From the NCBI RefSeq assembly GCF_026725475.1, contig NZ_CP109966.1, forward strand, positions 62,001 to 126,000: a stretch of DNA of 64,000 nucleotides. The letters run 5' to 3'. Origin of the DNA: Catenovulum adriaticum. GTDB lineage: Bacteria; Pseudomonadota; Gammaproteobacteria; Enterobacterales; Alteromonadaceae. The notes below the pieces were generated by a model. It saw only the letters and a program-made list of their open reading frames with translations, was not told the DNA's origin and did no database searches. This document shows positions 27,070-37,076 of the stretch, piece after piece. Position 1 is the stretch's first letter; the number at the start of each line of letters is the position of its first letter. The position numbers and the translations under genes were made by a program.

Positions 27070-30000
27070 ATGCTCAACATGTTAGCGCGAAACGCCAATA
27101 AAGTTTTAAAAAATAACTCAGCTTGTTTATTAATAGCATTGTTGAGTTTTGGTGTAATTTCGTGCACAGATACAAAACCAACCTCTTTACCCCAAAGCAC
27201 AAAAGTAGAGCACTTAGTGCAGTCTTATATAACAACGACAAATACAAATGGAACTGCATTTCCAATAGTTAGCAAAGATGGTGTTACACCACTTTGGGTG
27301 AGCTCGCAAGATTATAGCGGGGTGCTTAAAGTTGCCGAACATTTGCAGGCAGACATAAAACGCGTAACTGGTAAAAAAAGCGTAATTGTTCAAGACAAGG
27401 CGTCTGGAAAAACTGGCATTATCATAGGTACCATTGGTAAAAATCCGCTAATCGACCAGTTAATTGCTAGTGGCAAAATAGATGCGAGCCAAGTCGCTGG
27501 TAAATGGGATACCTATGCGTTACAAACGGTTGATAACCCTACCAGCGATATCGCTCAAGCTTTGGTGATTTTTGGTAGTAATAAGCGTGGCACTATTTAT
27601 GGCATGTATGATTTGTCACGCAATATGGGGGTCTCGCCTTGGTATTGGTGGGCAGATGCGCCTATTCAAAAAAAACATAACGTATACGTAAAACCCGGCT
27701 TCTACACAGCTGGCGAGCCTAAAGTAAAATATCGCGGTATCTTTATAAATGATGAAAATCCATCTTTAACCAATTGGGTGGTTGAAAATTACGGAAGTTA
27801 TAACCACAAATTTTACGATAAGGTTTATGAACTTATATTAAGAAATCGTGGTAATTTTTTATGGCCGGCAATGTGGCCTGGCCCACGAGAAATATCAGCT
27901 CATGCTTTTTTTGCAGATGACCCAATGAATCATAAATTGGCCGACGAATATGGAGTCGTTATTTCAACAACTCATCACGAGCCTATGATGCGTGCTGCAG
28001 ATGAGTGGTATCGAGGTGATTTTGGCCCTTGGGACTACAAAACCAATAAAGATTTTTTTCAAGAGTATTGGCGCGGTGGTATCGAACGCATGGGTGACTA
28101 CGAAAGTGTTGTTACAGTAGGTATGCGTGGTGACGGAGACACAGCGTTACCTGGTGGCACTCAAGTTGAACTTATGCAAAGTATTATTCGAGACCAACGT
28201 GAAATTATTGAAGATGTAACAGGAAAACCAGCAGAAAAAACGCCACAAGTTTGGGCTATTTATAAAGAGATGCAAGACTACTGGGATAAAGGCACACGGG
28301 TAGCTGAAGATATTACAATTTTGTTTTGTGATGATAACTGGGGTAATATTAAGAGTTTACCCAAAAAGTCAGACTTAGCGCGTTCGGGCGGTTTTGGTAT
28401 ATATTATCACTTTGATTATGTTGGGGGGCCTAAATCTTACAAATGGGCGAATGTAACGCAAATCGAAAAAGTTTGGGAGCAAATGAACCTTGCTTATGAA
28501 CACGGTGCTAATGAAATTTGGGTAGTGAATGTTGGTGATATTAAACCACATGAGTTGCCGACCAGTTTCTTTTTGGATTTTGCTTGGAACCCTGAAAAAA
28601 TTCGCCAGGACGATTTGCCTGATTATTATGTACAGTGGGCCACAGAGCAATTTGGTTCGGAACATGCTTCAGAAATTGCAAACATTTTAGCGCTATATAC
28701 TAAGTTTAACGCTCGTCGGACACCTGAAATGATAGATGCCACAACCTATAGCGTTGAGCATTATCGTGAAGCTGAGCGCATTACCAATGAATATAATGAA
28801 TTGTTAGCGCAAGCTAAAACCCTATTCAACAAACTTCCAAAAAGCCACCGCTCAAGTTTTTACCAATTGGTATTGTTTCCAGTTGAGTCCGCTGCTAATT
28901 TAAATGAAATGTATGTAGCTGCTGCAAAGAACAAATTTTACATTGACCGTGGTGCTTCTCGCTCAGCAAACGCTTACGCAGACAAAACTAAAGCTTTATT
29001 TTACAAAGATGAAGCGTTGCACGAATATTTCCACAATGAACTGGAAGATGGCAAGTGGAATCACATGATGGCACAAACGCATATAGGCCATCCTCATTGG
29101 TATTCTCCGTCAATCAATAGCATGCCAGCTGTTCAGTATGCTCACACCACGGGTAAAGCTGCTGATATTGGTTTTCACGTAGAGTATGGCACCATATATC
29201 ACTTTGGTGGTGTGCGTTTTGACGGTTTAAAGTGGCATTATCACAACCGTTTACCACAATTTGATCCAGTAAATGATCAGAGCTACTTCATTGAAGTATT
29301 CAACAAAGGCGCTGAAGATTTATCCTACAAGCTTGAGCCTCAACATCCATGGGTAAAACTAACTAAGTCGCAAGGTACAATCGCCACCGATGAAAAAGTG
29401 TATGTATCAATCGATTGGAAGCAAGCACCTCAAGGACTTGAGGTTGGTGAGGTTTTATTGTCTGGTGCTGGAGTTGAATACACAATTTTAGTGCCGATTC
29501 GAAACGAAATGCCAAAAGGTAAAGGTTTTATTGAAAACAACGGTGTTGTATCGATTGAAGCTGCACATTATCAACGCGCACAAGGCAAAAATAACATTAA
29601 ATGGATCACCATTCCAAACTATGGTCGTACCGATTCTGCAGTAACCGTTTCACCCAGTACAGCCGATACGCAAAGTTTGAATGCATCAACACCGCATTTG
29701 CAGTATACCTTTACCTTATTTGATAACACGGATATCAAACTAGACACTTATCTAGCACCTACTTACAACTTTAAACGTGGTGAAGGACTTAAGTTTGCAG
29801 TCTCCATTGATGATAAAAAACCACAAATTGTAAATATGCATGAGACCGAAGGCGTTTGGGGTAAAAGAGCAGGGGATCACGCTGCAATTGAAACGACAGA
29901 GCATAAAAGTCTTAAAGCAGGTGAACACACATTAAAAATATGGATGATTGATGCAGGCGTCGTATTCCAGAAATTCGTCTTAGATACAGGTGGCATTAAA

Positions 30001-30105
30001 ACACATGAGGTCAAATCTAAAGGCGTATTTGACAGTCCGATCACAAATAAAGGCGGGCTAAAACCCAGCTATCTCGGCCCACCTATGAGTCATTATGAAA
30101 ATTAG
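27070..30105 (+). CDS. GH115 alpha-glucuronidase A (lipoprotein)
   Basis: 1011 residues, lipobox 'LLSFGVISC'. GH115 is evident from a chain of conserved motifs: 'KYRGIFINDE' (about 219-228), 'RGNFLWPAMW', 'STTHHEPMM', 'GMRGDGD' (about 350), 'LFCDDNWGNI', 'GIYYHFDYVGGPKSYKWANV' and 'IWVVNVGDIKPHELP'. Family members remove alpha-1,2-linked (4-O-methyl)glucuronic acid from xylan. The protein runs through the N-terminal alpha/beta domain, catalytic barrel, helical domain and C-terminal beta domain to the end of the family, with no extra CBM-like module. Terminator at 30135-30180. It is first in the run of GH115 and GH98 genes. Confidence 0.93.
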   Translation: MLNMLARNANKVLKNNSACLLIALLSFGVISCTDTKPTSLPQSTKVEHLVQSYITTTNTNGTAFPIVSKDGVTPLWVSSQDYSGVLKVAEHLQADIKRVTGKKSVIVQDKASGKTGIIIGTIGKNPLIDQLIASGKIDASQVAGKWDTYALQTVDNPTSDIAQALVIFGSNKRGTIYGMYDLSRNMGVSPWYWWADAPIQKKHNVYVKPGFYTAGEPKVKYRGIFINDENPSLTNWVVENYGSYNHKFYDKVYELILRNRGNFLWPAMWPGPREISAHAFFADDPMNHKLADEYGVVISTTHHEPMMRAADEWYRGDFGPWDYKTNKDFFQEYWRGGIERMGDYESVVTVGMRGDGDTALPGGTQVELMQSIIRDQREIIEDVTGKPAEKTPQVWAIYKEMQDYWDKGTRVAEDITILFCDDNWGNIKSLPKKSDLARSGGFGIYYHFDYVGGPKSYKWANVTQIEKVWEQMNLAYEHGANEIWVVNVGDIKPHELPTSFFLDFAWNPEKIRQDDLPDYYVQWATEQFGSEHASEIANILALYTKFNARRTPEMIDATTYSVEHYREAERITNEYNELLAQAKTLFNKLPKSHRSSFYQLVLFPVESAANLNEMYVAAAKNKFYIDRGASRSANAYADKTKALFYKDEALHEYFHNELEDGKWNHMMAQTHIGHPHWYSPSINSMPAVQYAHTTGKAADIGFHVEYGTIYHFGGVRFDGLKWHYHNRLPQFDPVNDQSYFIEVFNKGAEDLSYKLEPQHPWVKLTKSQGTIATDEKVYVSIDWKQAPQGLEVGEVLLSGAGVEYTILVPIRNEMPKGKGFIENNGVVSIEAAHYQRAQGKNNIKWITIPNYGRTDSAVTVSPSTADTQSLNASTPHLQYTFTLFDNTDIKLDTYLAPTYNFKRGEGLKFAVSIDDKKPQIVNMHETEGVWGKRAGDHAAIETTEHKSLKAGEHTLKIWMIDAGVVFQKFVLDTGGIKTHEVKSKGVFDSPITNKGGLKPSYLGPPMSHYEN

Positions 30106-30134
30106 TTTTGTTTTATAATTAGAATCAATTTTAA

Positions 30135-30180
30135 AACCTGTTAGGTAGGCAAAAACCAATCTAACAGGTTGTTTTTGTTT
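30135..30180 (+). terminator. Intrinsic terminator after GH115 A
   Basis: AACCTGTTAG (30135-30144) pairs perfectly with CTAACAGGTT (30161-30170), followed by GTTTTTGTTT. Confidence 0.8.
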
Positions 30181-30221
30181 CTTGAACCATCCTACATTAC
30201 AAAAAAGTTGTTATTGTTATA

Positions 30222-30250
30222 TTGACTATATTTTACGGGGGTGTTAGCAT
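30222..30250 (+). promoter_or_regulatory. Promoter of the GH98-cohesin operon
   Basis: TTGACT (30222-30227), 17-base spacer, TAGCAT (30245-30250). The -35 region lies in the motif TATTGACTAT seen before GH43 and GH115 C. Predicted transcription start near 30257 supports translation from ATG 30279 rather than 30267. Confidence 0.55.
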
Positions 30251-30278
30251 TTTGTAACAATACGAAATGGAGCACAAT

Positions 30279-33200
30279 ATGTTTGTCAAACTCAACTGGG
30301 TGGTTTTACTCTTTAGCATTTCGCTCTGCTCATATGCGAGTTCTAGCATCGAATTAGAGCTAGAATCATATTCTGATCAAGCGTTATTCCCGCCTTTTAC
30401 AATTGAATTCGACAGTTCAGCCTCAAATCAAGCTTATGTAATTTGGCCAGACCAGTCGAACAGCGCTTTTGTATCACCATCTGACGACTCAGCAGGGCAA
30501 ATAGCCATCCCTTTTAATTTAACTGAAACGGCTGATGTAACATTTCAATTACGGGCAGATATGGTAGGGGCAAATAATGATTCGATTTTTTATCGTTTAG
30601 ATTCAGCTCCTTGGAGCACAAAAAACAACATTGCGACCTCAGGATGGCAAGATATCAATGTGCAAACATTCAGCAATGTATCTAGCGGTCATCATGTATT
30701 ATACCTCTCCAGGCGTGAAGACGGTGCTAAATTAGATAGCGTTAACTTGCAAGTCAGTGCGGGTTCCATACATTCAGAAAGTAGTATAACGGTTGAGTTA
30801 GAGGCATTTAGTTGGCAAAGTAACTTTGCACCATTTGAAGCTCAGACTGATTCGAACGGTGGTGTAGAATATGTCGTTTGGCCCAATGGCAATCATGATG
30901 CTTTTTTAACGCCGACTAACAACTCTGCGGGTCAAATCGCCGTTACTTTTTCTCTATCGGCGGCTGCAGATGTCGCCTTGTCTATCAATGCAGATTTGCC
31001 GAATGCAAGTGATGATTCATTTTTTTACAAATTAAACAATGAGAATTGGCATACACAAAATAACTTGCGTACGATTGGTTGGCAGACATTCCCCTTACAA
31101 ACATTTTCTAATGTATCCGCGGGCACACATACAGTGTATTTCTCAATTAGAGAAGACGGTGCAAAGCTTGATAACATTAGGTTAAATGCAACTAAAGGAT
31201 TGGTAAAATTAGTTGAAACACGCGTAATTACCCGTAACCCACTGCGACGCAACTTATCGCCGACTAGCCCAATGTATCTAGTTCATGTTTCATACAATGT
31301 CGACGATGAACCTTTGGAGGTTATCGACGCCATACCTGCTGATATTCGCCCTTATGTAGTACTAAACCTCAACCCTGCTGGAACAGAAATAGGCAGCAAT
31401 GAAGGATATGAGTTGATGAAGAAATGGCTTGAAGTAGCTTTACAACATGACATGTGGGCTATGGTTCAACCATCTGCGGGTATTAGAAATAGAATGGATG
31501 ATATGTCTACCGTTCTATATGAAAAACTCTATCAAGATTTCCCAAATTTAATTGGTTATAACTGGTCCGAGCAAACTTGGGGATATGATGAACAAAGCTT
31601 TTATCAAAGATTAAACCTACTAGCCGATTTAATCGAAATCAGTGCTGAATATGGCGGTTTTATCTATATCAATGATGCGATGTCTATTTCGCAACCGGGA
31701 TGGAACACCATAGCCAAATTTAAAAAGCATCCTAGGTTTTTAACAGCCAGTAAAAGCTACAGTAAAAATGTTATTTACGGAAATAAAACGACACACGGTT
31801 GGGGTTATTTTGACAATGAAAGCATGGCTCTTGGCGCGTTTTTAGGTGGATATGCTGACCATTACGCCATTCGATACGACCAATATTCATGGGTCTGGTC
31901 AGGTAAAGCCAAATTGTTTGGTGAAGAGGGAAGTCGTGAAGAAATGGAGCAGTTTGGTAGTTTAACTTGGTTCACTTCACCTGAAGCTTTAATGGGAACG
32001 CATATAGCCGAACATTTAATGCTAACTGGTGCAACTGTAATTGACGGACCTGAAGTTGAGTGGGCTTCTGCAATTTTTAGAGGTGAACAAACGCCTAACT
32101 TCAAAAATGTAATGGTGGATGTTTTGCGCAAAGTTATTGACGGTACAATTGTAATACCTAGTCGGCAAGACGTTGCTGCGCGAACAAAAGTTGCGTTGAT
32201 TAGTGACGGTAATCAAAATAACACACCAGAAGATTTATACACTGGTTTATACCTGATGGATAACGATGGTGAACATAAGTACAATCGTCACTGGCTTAAG
32301 AAAACAGGACGTTTTCCAACCATACCGTATCTAGTGGACCCACCCACTAATAGCGAACAATATGAACGTGTGGTTAAGCAATCGGATTATCAAAATATAT
32401 GGGCTTCAGAAACCGATAAAATTGCTGTGTTCGAAGCTCTGTTTCCGCAAATTTCAAGCGGTGATATGTTTATCGCCAATGTCGAAAACAACTGGTTAGC
32501 TTACAACCCAAATATAAATGAAGATCGTTCAACAAACGGTTCGTTTAACCTAGCTTACAATAGTTGTTCGTCTGTTGATTTAACATTTGCGCCGCATACT
32601 TTTGCAGTTATTCAAGAACAAACCTCTTCGTTAAATGTTTATTTAAACAATTACCGCACGGACAAGCGCCAATTATGGGATGAGTATCCTGAAGGTTTTA
32701 GTAGCTGGCGTTTGCAAAATTATGTTTTACCAGACTTTATTTTATCACCAACCGATGAGACATTGCGTCAAAGTACGATCGTCTTATATGGATGCGATAG
32801 CTTGCCTCAGGTGCACCTACTCGAGCGAGGAGAGCATCAAGCGAGTACACTAGACATCGCAGAAGACAAGGGTACTGTGACTCTGACCATTCAACATAAT
32901 GGCCCTATTGATCTAATGATCAATGATGCTTTTGGTAACAATGCTAATAGAAAAACCCCACCTGCTACAGTAAAAATGCGTCGCCCTTATTCACCATCCA
33001 TAGCAATGCCTCGCTCGATCTCAGGAGATCCTGACAACGATGGCGTTGATAATTTAGCAGACACTGATGACGATGGTGACGGGGTCGCCGATTCGAACGA
33101 TTATCTTCCGCTCAATCCAGTAATTGGCGTATTGGGTGATTTTGATGGCGACCAAGATGTAGATGCAATGGATATCCGCATATTTAGCATATCAGTCCGA

Positions 33201-33311
33201 ACTGAAGAATTGCATTCTGCTTATGACTTAAATCAAGACGGCGTCGTTAATCGTCGCGATAGCCGATTTTTAACCCAACTATGTACCCATAACCGATGTG
33301 AGGTTCAATAA
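30279..33311 (+). CDS. GH98 endo-glycosidase with two CBM-like domains, TSP3 repeats and dockerin
   Basis: About 1010 residues from ATG 30279 (GGAG at -8; in-frame ATG 30267 lacks a site). Signal peptide, then two similar beta-sandwich modules (about 22-160 and 168-306, each ending 'REDGAKLD'). The GH98 catalytic region (about 310-860) has the three family acids: Glu431 in 'NWSEQTWG', Asp534 in 'IRYDQYSW' and Glu592 in 'DGPEVEW'. GH98 includes blood-group endo-beta-galactosidases and endo-xylanases that cut substituted glucuronoarabinoxylan; the GH115 neighbours favour xylan. The tail has thrombospondin-3-like Asp repeats (33024-33134) and a dockerin-like pair of EF loops (33135-33308), 'DFDGDQDVDAMD' and 'DLNQDGVVNRRD'. 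The stop codon overlaps the start of a cohesin-like gene. Confidence 0.88.
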   Translation: MFVKLNWVVLLFSISLCSYASSSIELELESYSDQALFPPFTIEFDSSASNQAYVIWPDQSNSAFVSPSDDSAGQIAIPFNLTETADVTFQLRADMVGANNDSIFYRLDSAPWSTKNNIATSGWQDINVQTFSNVSSGHHVLYLSRREDGAKLDSVNLQVSAGSIHSESSITVELEAFSWQSNFAPFEAQTDSNGGVEYVVWPNGNHDAFLTPTNNSAGQIAVTFSLSAAADVALSINADLPNASDDSFFYKLNNENWHTQNNLRTIGWQTFPLQTFSNVSAGTHTVYFSIREDGAKLDNIRLNATKGLVKLVETRVITRNPLRRNLSPTSPMYLVHVSYNVDDEPLEVIDAIPADIRPYVVLNLNPAGTEIGSNEGYELMKKWLEVALQHDMWAMVQPSAGIRNRMDDMSTVLYEKLYQDFPNLIGYNWSEQTWGYDEQSFYQRLNLLADLIEISAEYGGFIYINDAMSISQPGWNTIAKFKKHPRFLTASKSYSKNVIYGNKTTHGWGYFDNESMALGAFLGGYADHYAIRYDQYSWVWSGKAKLFGEEGSREEMEQFGSLTWFTSPEALMGTHIAEHLMLTGATVIDGPEVEWASAIFRGEQTPNFKNVMVDVLRKVIDGTIVIPSRQDVAARTKVALISDGNQNNTPEDLYTGLYLMDNDGEHKYNRHWLKKTGRFPTIPYLVDPPTNSEQYERVVKQSDYQNIWASETDKIAVFEALFPQISSGDMFIANVENNWLAYNPNINEDRSTNGSFNLAYNSCSSVDLTFAPHTFAVIQEQTSSLNVYLNNYRTDKRQLWDEYPEGFSSWRLQNYVLPDFILSPTDETLRQSTIVLYGCDSLPQVHLLERGEHQASTLDIAEDKGTVTLTIQHNGPIDLMINDAFGNNANRKTPPATVKMRRPYSPSIAMPRSISGDPDNDGVDNLADTDDDGDGVADSNDYLPLNPVIGVLGDFDGDQDVDAMDIRIFSISVRTEELHSAYDLNQDGVVNRRDSRFLTQLCTHNRCEVQ

Positions 33312-33856
33312 TGAAAAGTATAATGCGTGCTGTCTGTTTTTATTCAATGTTGCTGTTTTCGTTCAGTGCATCAGCGAACTTAATTACTTTGATGCCAGAT
33401 AAAACCAGTTACTCGGCAGGAGAGTCAATTAACCTAGAAATTTATTTAAACAACTCAAACCCCTCAATGTCATGGTTAGAGTTTGATGTTAACTTTAACG
33501 ACTTTGATATTGCATTTAGTCACTTTGAAGAAACAAATGACGTTTTACTAAATTCAAGCTACTCAGATGCTTTTGATATGTTTGGTTTTGCGCCAGTAAC
33601 AGTATTGGTTGAATTTAATTCAGACTGGACGAGTAACTTAACACCTTCGTTTAAATTAGGAACTGCGACTTTCACAAGCATTAATGCAAATAATGGCAAC
33701 TTTTCATTAGGTTATTTAGATGTTCAGGATGACAACTATATGTCTATCGCACATCAATCTGTTGTTGTTTCTGAGCCTACCGTATGGTTGCTGTTTCTTG
33801 TATGTGGCGTATGGACAATTGTGCAAAGGTCTGCAGTAAAAAGCCTGCATCGTTAA
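33311..33856 (+). CDS. Cohesin-like secreted protein with PEP-CTERM-like anchor
   Basis: 181 residues. Signal peptide (ending about 'FSASA'), then one domain of about 125 residues that reads like a cohesin: 'LITLMPDKTSYSAGESINLE' and 'YLNNSNPSMSWLEFDVNFND' (type of 'gdtvtvpv.lsn..g...f.f.l.yD'), then 'FKLGTATFTSINANNGNFSL'. The end is 'VVSEPTVWLLFLVCGVWTIV' followed by QRS and basic residues, close to a PEP-CTERM tail (PEP-like motif, membrane helix, positive end) used for exosortase sorting. TAATG overlap with the GH98 stop makes it translationally coupled to a dockerin-bearing enzyme. I propose it anchors that enzyme. Sequence similarity to cohesin is weak and by pattern only. Confidence 0.65.
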   Translation: MKSIMRAVCFYSMLLFSFSASANLITLMPDKTSYSAGESINLEIYLNNSNPSMSWLEFDVNFNDFDIAFSHFEETNDVLLNSSYSDAFDMFGFAPVTVLVEFNSDWTSNLTPSFKLGTATFTSINANNGNFSLGYLDVQDDNYMSIAHQSVVVSEPTVWLLFLVCGVWTIVQRSAVKSLHR

Positions 33857-33922
33857 ATGGTATAGGTTATAGCTAGACTTTTACAAAAAACACAAACTTA
33901 CACACAACACAAAGGTAATGAT

Positions 33923-36667
33923 ATGATAAAAAGATATATAGTAGCCGCGCTGTTATGGGTCCCGATGACAGCGTTGGCCAGCAGCTCAATAACGGTTGAA
34001 TTGGAAAAGTTACAAAGCCAGAACAATTTTGCTCCTTTAGCCGTTCAAACCGATACTAATGCAGCAAACCAACAATATGTTGTCTGGCCAAATGCTGGAA
34101 ATCAAGCACTCACCACACCAAATGACTCTGCAACCGGGCAAGTTGAAGTCACTTTTAATTTATCGGATTCGTCCGATTTGATTCTTCAAATGAGAGCGAA
34201 TATGTCAAATAGTAGTGATGATTCATTCTACTATAAGTTGAATAATGGCAGTTGGAGCTATCTCAACAACACAACAACTAACGGATGGGAAAATTTACAA
34301 GTTGCCAGTTTTAATAATTTGGCGAGTGGTAATCACACATTGCGTATTTTACGCCGAGAAGATGGGACACAACTTGACAATATTACGTTAACCGCAGCAA
34401 CGGGAATTGTAACTAATGTCAATGCCGAAAGCCTTGTATCTAATGACTTTCGTCGCCCATTATCACCACAAAGCCCTATGTACTTAGTGCACGTATCACT
34501 GAATGTCGGAGATGAACCTCAAGAAATAATTGATGCAATACCTGTAGATATGCGTCCTTATGTTGTGCTGAATTTAAATCCTGTCGGTACGACAGAAGGA
34601 ACAACCGAAGGCTACTTACTAATGCGTGAGTGGTTGCAAGAATCATTGGATAACGATATGTGGGCTATGGTGCAACCCTCTTCCGGTATTCGCAATCGAA
34701 TGGATAACTCAGACACGAGCAACTATGAAAAGCTCTATCAAGATTACCCAAATTTAATTGGCTACAATTGGTCAGAACAAACTTGGGGTTACGATACGAA
34801 TACGTTTGCACAACGGTTAGACCTATTGTCTGACCTACTTGAATTAAGCGACCAATATGGTGGATTTGTCTATGTGAATGATGCTATGTCAATTTCTCAA
34901 CCTGGATGGAATACCATTGCAAAATTTAAATCCCATCAAAGATTCAAAAATACAGCGCAACAGTATAGTGACCATTTTATTATCGGCAATAAAACAACCC
35001 ATGGTTGGGGGTATTTCGACAATGAAAGTATGGCACTTGGTGCATTTTTAGCAGGATACGCAGATCATTACGCTATTCGATATGATCAGTATTCATGGGT
35101 TTGGTCAGGGAAAGGTCAATTATTTGGAGATGAGGGAACTCGCGAGGAAATGGAAGAATTTGGCAGTATAACCTGGTTTACTTCGCCGGAAGGCTTGATG
35201 GGGACACATATCGCTGAACATTTACTCCTAACAGGTGCAACGGTAATTGACGGCCCGGAAGTAGAATGGGCTTCTGGAATTTTCGAAGGGCAAGCGACGC
35301 CTAACTTTAACAATATAATGATTGATATATTACGCAAAGTTGTCGACGGTAATATTGTTATACCAACACGCAAGCAAGTTGCAGATCGAACCAAATTCGC
35401 ATTGATCAGTGATGGTAGCGAAAATAATACACCAACATACTTGTATACAGGTTTGTACCGGATGAATAATGATGGTGAACATCAATCCAACCGACGTTGG
35501 TTAAAGAAAACCGGGCGGTACCCCACGATCCCTTACATGGTGGGCACACCAGCAGAAGCAAGCTCATATAGCTTAATTTTGGATCAGTCTGATTATTCGA
35601 CGCAATGGAGCAGCCAAAGTGCTAAAGTTGCAGCTTTTGACAGTATGTTTCCAGCGGAATCGACAGGAGATATGTTTGTCTCGCGTGTAGGCAATAATTG
35701 GTTAGCTTACAATCCTTATATGAATACAAACGCAAATGCGACGGGTGAATTTAACTTAAAATACAACACTTGTAGTTCAATTGAAATGGACTACACGCCA
35801 CATACATTCAGTGTAATAAAAGAAGCCGAACAATCCATTCGGATTTATCTAAATAACTATCGTACCGACAAAAGTGCACTTTGGGCTGAATATCCCGAAG
35901 GCTTTAGTAGTTGGCGATTACAAAATTACGTCTTGCCAGACTTTGTTGCCAATCCAACAGATTCAATATTAAGAACAAGTGAAATAATAATAAATGGCTG
36001 CAGCTCGCAACCTGATATCAAAGTTACAGAGCGCGGCACACATGATCCAAGTAACGTAACAACCAACTTCCAAAATGGTGAGTTCACCATAACAGTTGCG
36101 CATAATGGTCCAATAGATCTATTTGTATCACAAGCAACTGGTAATAACTCACGCCCGACAACGCCTGCAGACAGAGAAATATTAAAACCCGCTTCTCCTT
36201 CTGTTGTTACGCCTCAAGCTCAAGGCGTTTGGTTAGAGGCCGAATGTGGAATTTCCGGGTCACTCTGGACGTTACCTGCTAGCTCAACAGCTGCTCAGGG
36301 ACGTTATGCAACTATAACAAGTGGTAATAATAGTGTCGCTAGTGCACCAACTACAGACGGACAAATTTCCTTACCGTTTAGCCTAACGGGTAGTGGTACT
36401 TATGATGTCTGGGCAAGAGTGAGAGCACCTTCAACAAGCGATGACTCATTTTGGTTCAAGTTCAACAGTGACAATTTCACGAGTTGGAATAATTTGGCAG
36501 TGGCGAATGAATGGACTTGGAAAAAGATGACAACTACAACTTTAGGTACAGGCAACCATAATTTAACCCTAGCTTATCGTGAAGATGGTGCTGATATAGA
36601 TAAAGTATTTATCGGTACAGGTGCACCATATGGATATGGTGTGACTTCATCCAATACTTGTAATTAA
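33923..36667 (+). CDS. GH98 endo-glycosidase with CBM-like domains at both ends
   Basis: 914 residues, signal peptide (MIKRYIVAALLWVPMTALAS). An N-terminal CBM-like beta-sandwich (about 22-163), GH98 catalytic region (about 170-760) with Glu285 ('NWSEQTWG'), Asp388 ('IRYDQYSW') and Glu446 ('DGPEVEW'), and a C-terminal CBM-like module (about 772-914, 'VWLEAECGISGSLW' to 'VFIGTGAPYGYG'). It is a close paralogue of the GH98 upstream, sharing long near-identical runs in the catalytic part, but it has one N-terminal module instead of two and a CBM in place of the TSP3-dockerin tail. It is therefore secreted but not expected to join the cohesin partner. 66 bp separate it from the cohesin-like gene, so one operon is likely. 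Confidence 0.88.
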   Translation: MIKRYIVAALLWVPMTALASSSITVELEKLQSQNNFAPLAVQTDTNAANQQYVVWPNAGNQALTTPNDSATGQVEVTFNLSDSSDLILQMRANMSNSSDDSFYYKLNNGSWSYLNNTTTNGWENLQVASFNNLASGNHTLRILRREDGTQLDNITLTAATGIVTNVNAESLVSNDFRRPLSPQSPMYLVHVSLNVGDEPQEIIDAIPVDMRPYVVLNLNPVGTTEGTTEGYLLMREWLQESLDNDMWAMVQPSSGIRNRMDNSDTSNYEKLYQDYPNLIGYNWSEQTWGYDTNTFAQRLDLLSDLLELSDQYGGFVYVNDAMSISQPGWNTIAKFKSHQRFKNTAQQYSDHFIIGNKTTHGWGYFDNESMALGAFLAGYADHYAIRYDQYSWVWSGKGQLFGDEGTREEMEEFGSITWFTSPEGLMGTHIAEHLLLTGATVIDGPEVEWASGIFEGQATPNFNNIMIDILRKVVDGNIVIPTRKQVADRTKFALISDGSENNTPTYLYTGLYRMNNDGEHQSNRRWLKKTGRYPTIPYMVGTPAEASSYSLILDQSDYSTQWSSQSAKVAAFDSMFPAESTGDMFVSRVGNNWLAYNPYMNTNANATGEFNLKYNTCSSIEMDYTPHTFSVIKEAEQSIRIYLNNYRTDKSALWAEYPEGFSSWRLQNYVLPDFVANPTDSILRTSEIIINGCSSQPDIKVTERGTHDPSNVTTNFQNGEFTITVAHNGPIDLFVSQATGNNSRPTTPADREILKPASPSVVTPQAQGVWLEAECGISGSLWTLPASSTAAQGRYATITSGNNSVASAPTTDGQISLPFSLTGSGTYDVWARVRAPSTSDDSFWFKFNSDNFTSWNNLAVANEWTWKKMTTTTLGTGNHNLTLAYREDGADIDKVFIGTGAPYGYGVTSSNTCN

Positions 36668-37076
36668 ACATTAAGTACAAAATTTTGTACTCAAATTAGG
36701 GGGGAATCTACCCCCTTAACTTCGCATATCAGTCTGCTTTTAGTGGAGTGGTATCTTTAGGCTCTGGATTATTCCGTACATTAAATTCAGAAATCGTTAA
36801 TCAATCAAATACAATCCACCCAATAAATGACCAGCGGACACAAAAATAAAAAGTAAGCCCTATAAGATCATGAAATTAAATGCTTTTAAATGTTTTTAAC
36901 GGTTAATTATCCGTATATAAATTGGAATTAACTTATTTTATTTAACAACTCATGGATAATTTTTATAAGTTTGTGAATAACACATTAGCTTGTTATTACA
37001 AGTCTTTTAAGTAGCTCGATAGGTTGATTCAACAACTCATCTTGAATTTTTTAGCACTGACAATTAGGAGTTACCT
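36668..37076 (+). promoter_or_regulatory. Intergenic region with duplicated GH115 promoter
   Basis: Starts with an 18-bp perfect palindrome, AGTACAAAATTTTGTACT (36674-36691), and a G6/C5 hairpin (36699-36704 with 36711-36715) that may end the GH98 transcript. The 36893-37076 part is homologous to 26917-27069 (see that entry) and carries the GH115 B promoter and an AGGAGTTACCT ribosome binding site. Confidence 0.5.
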
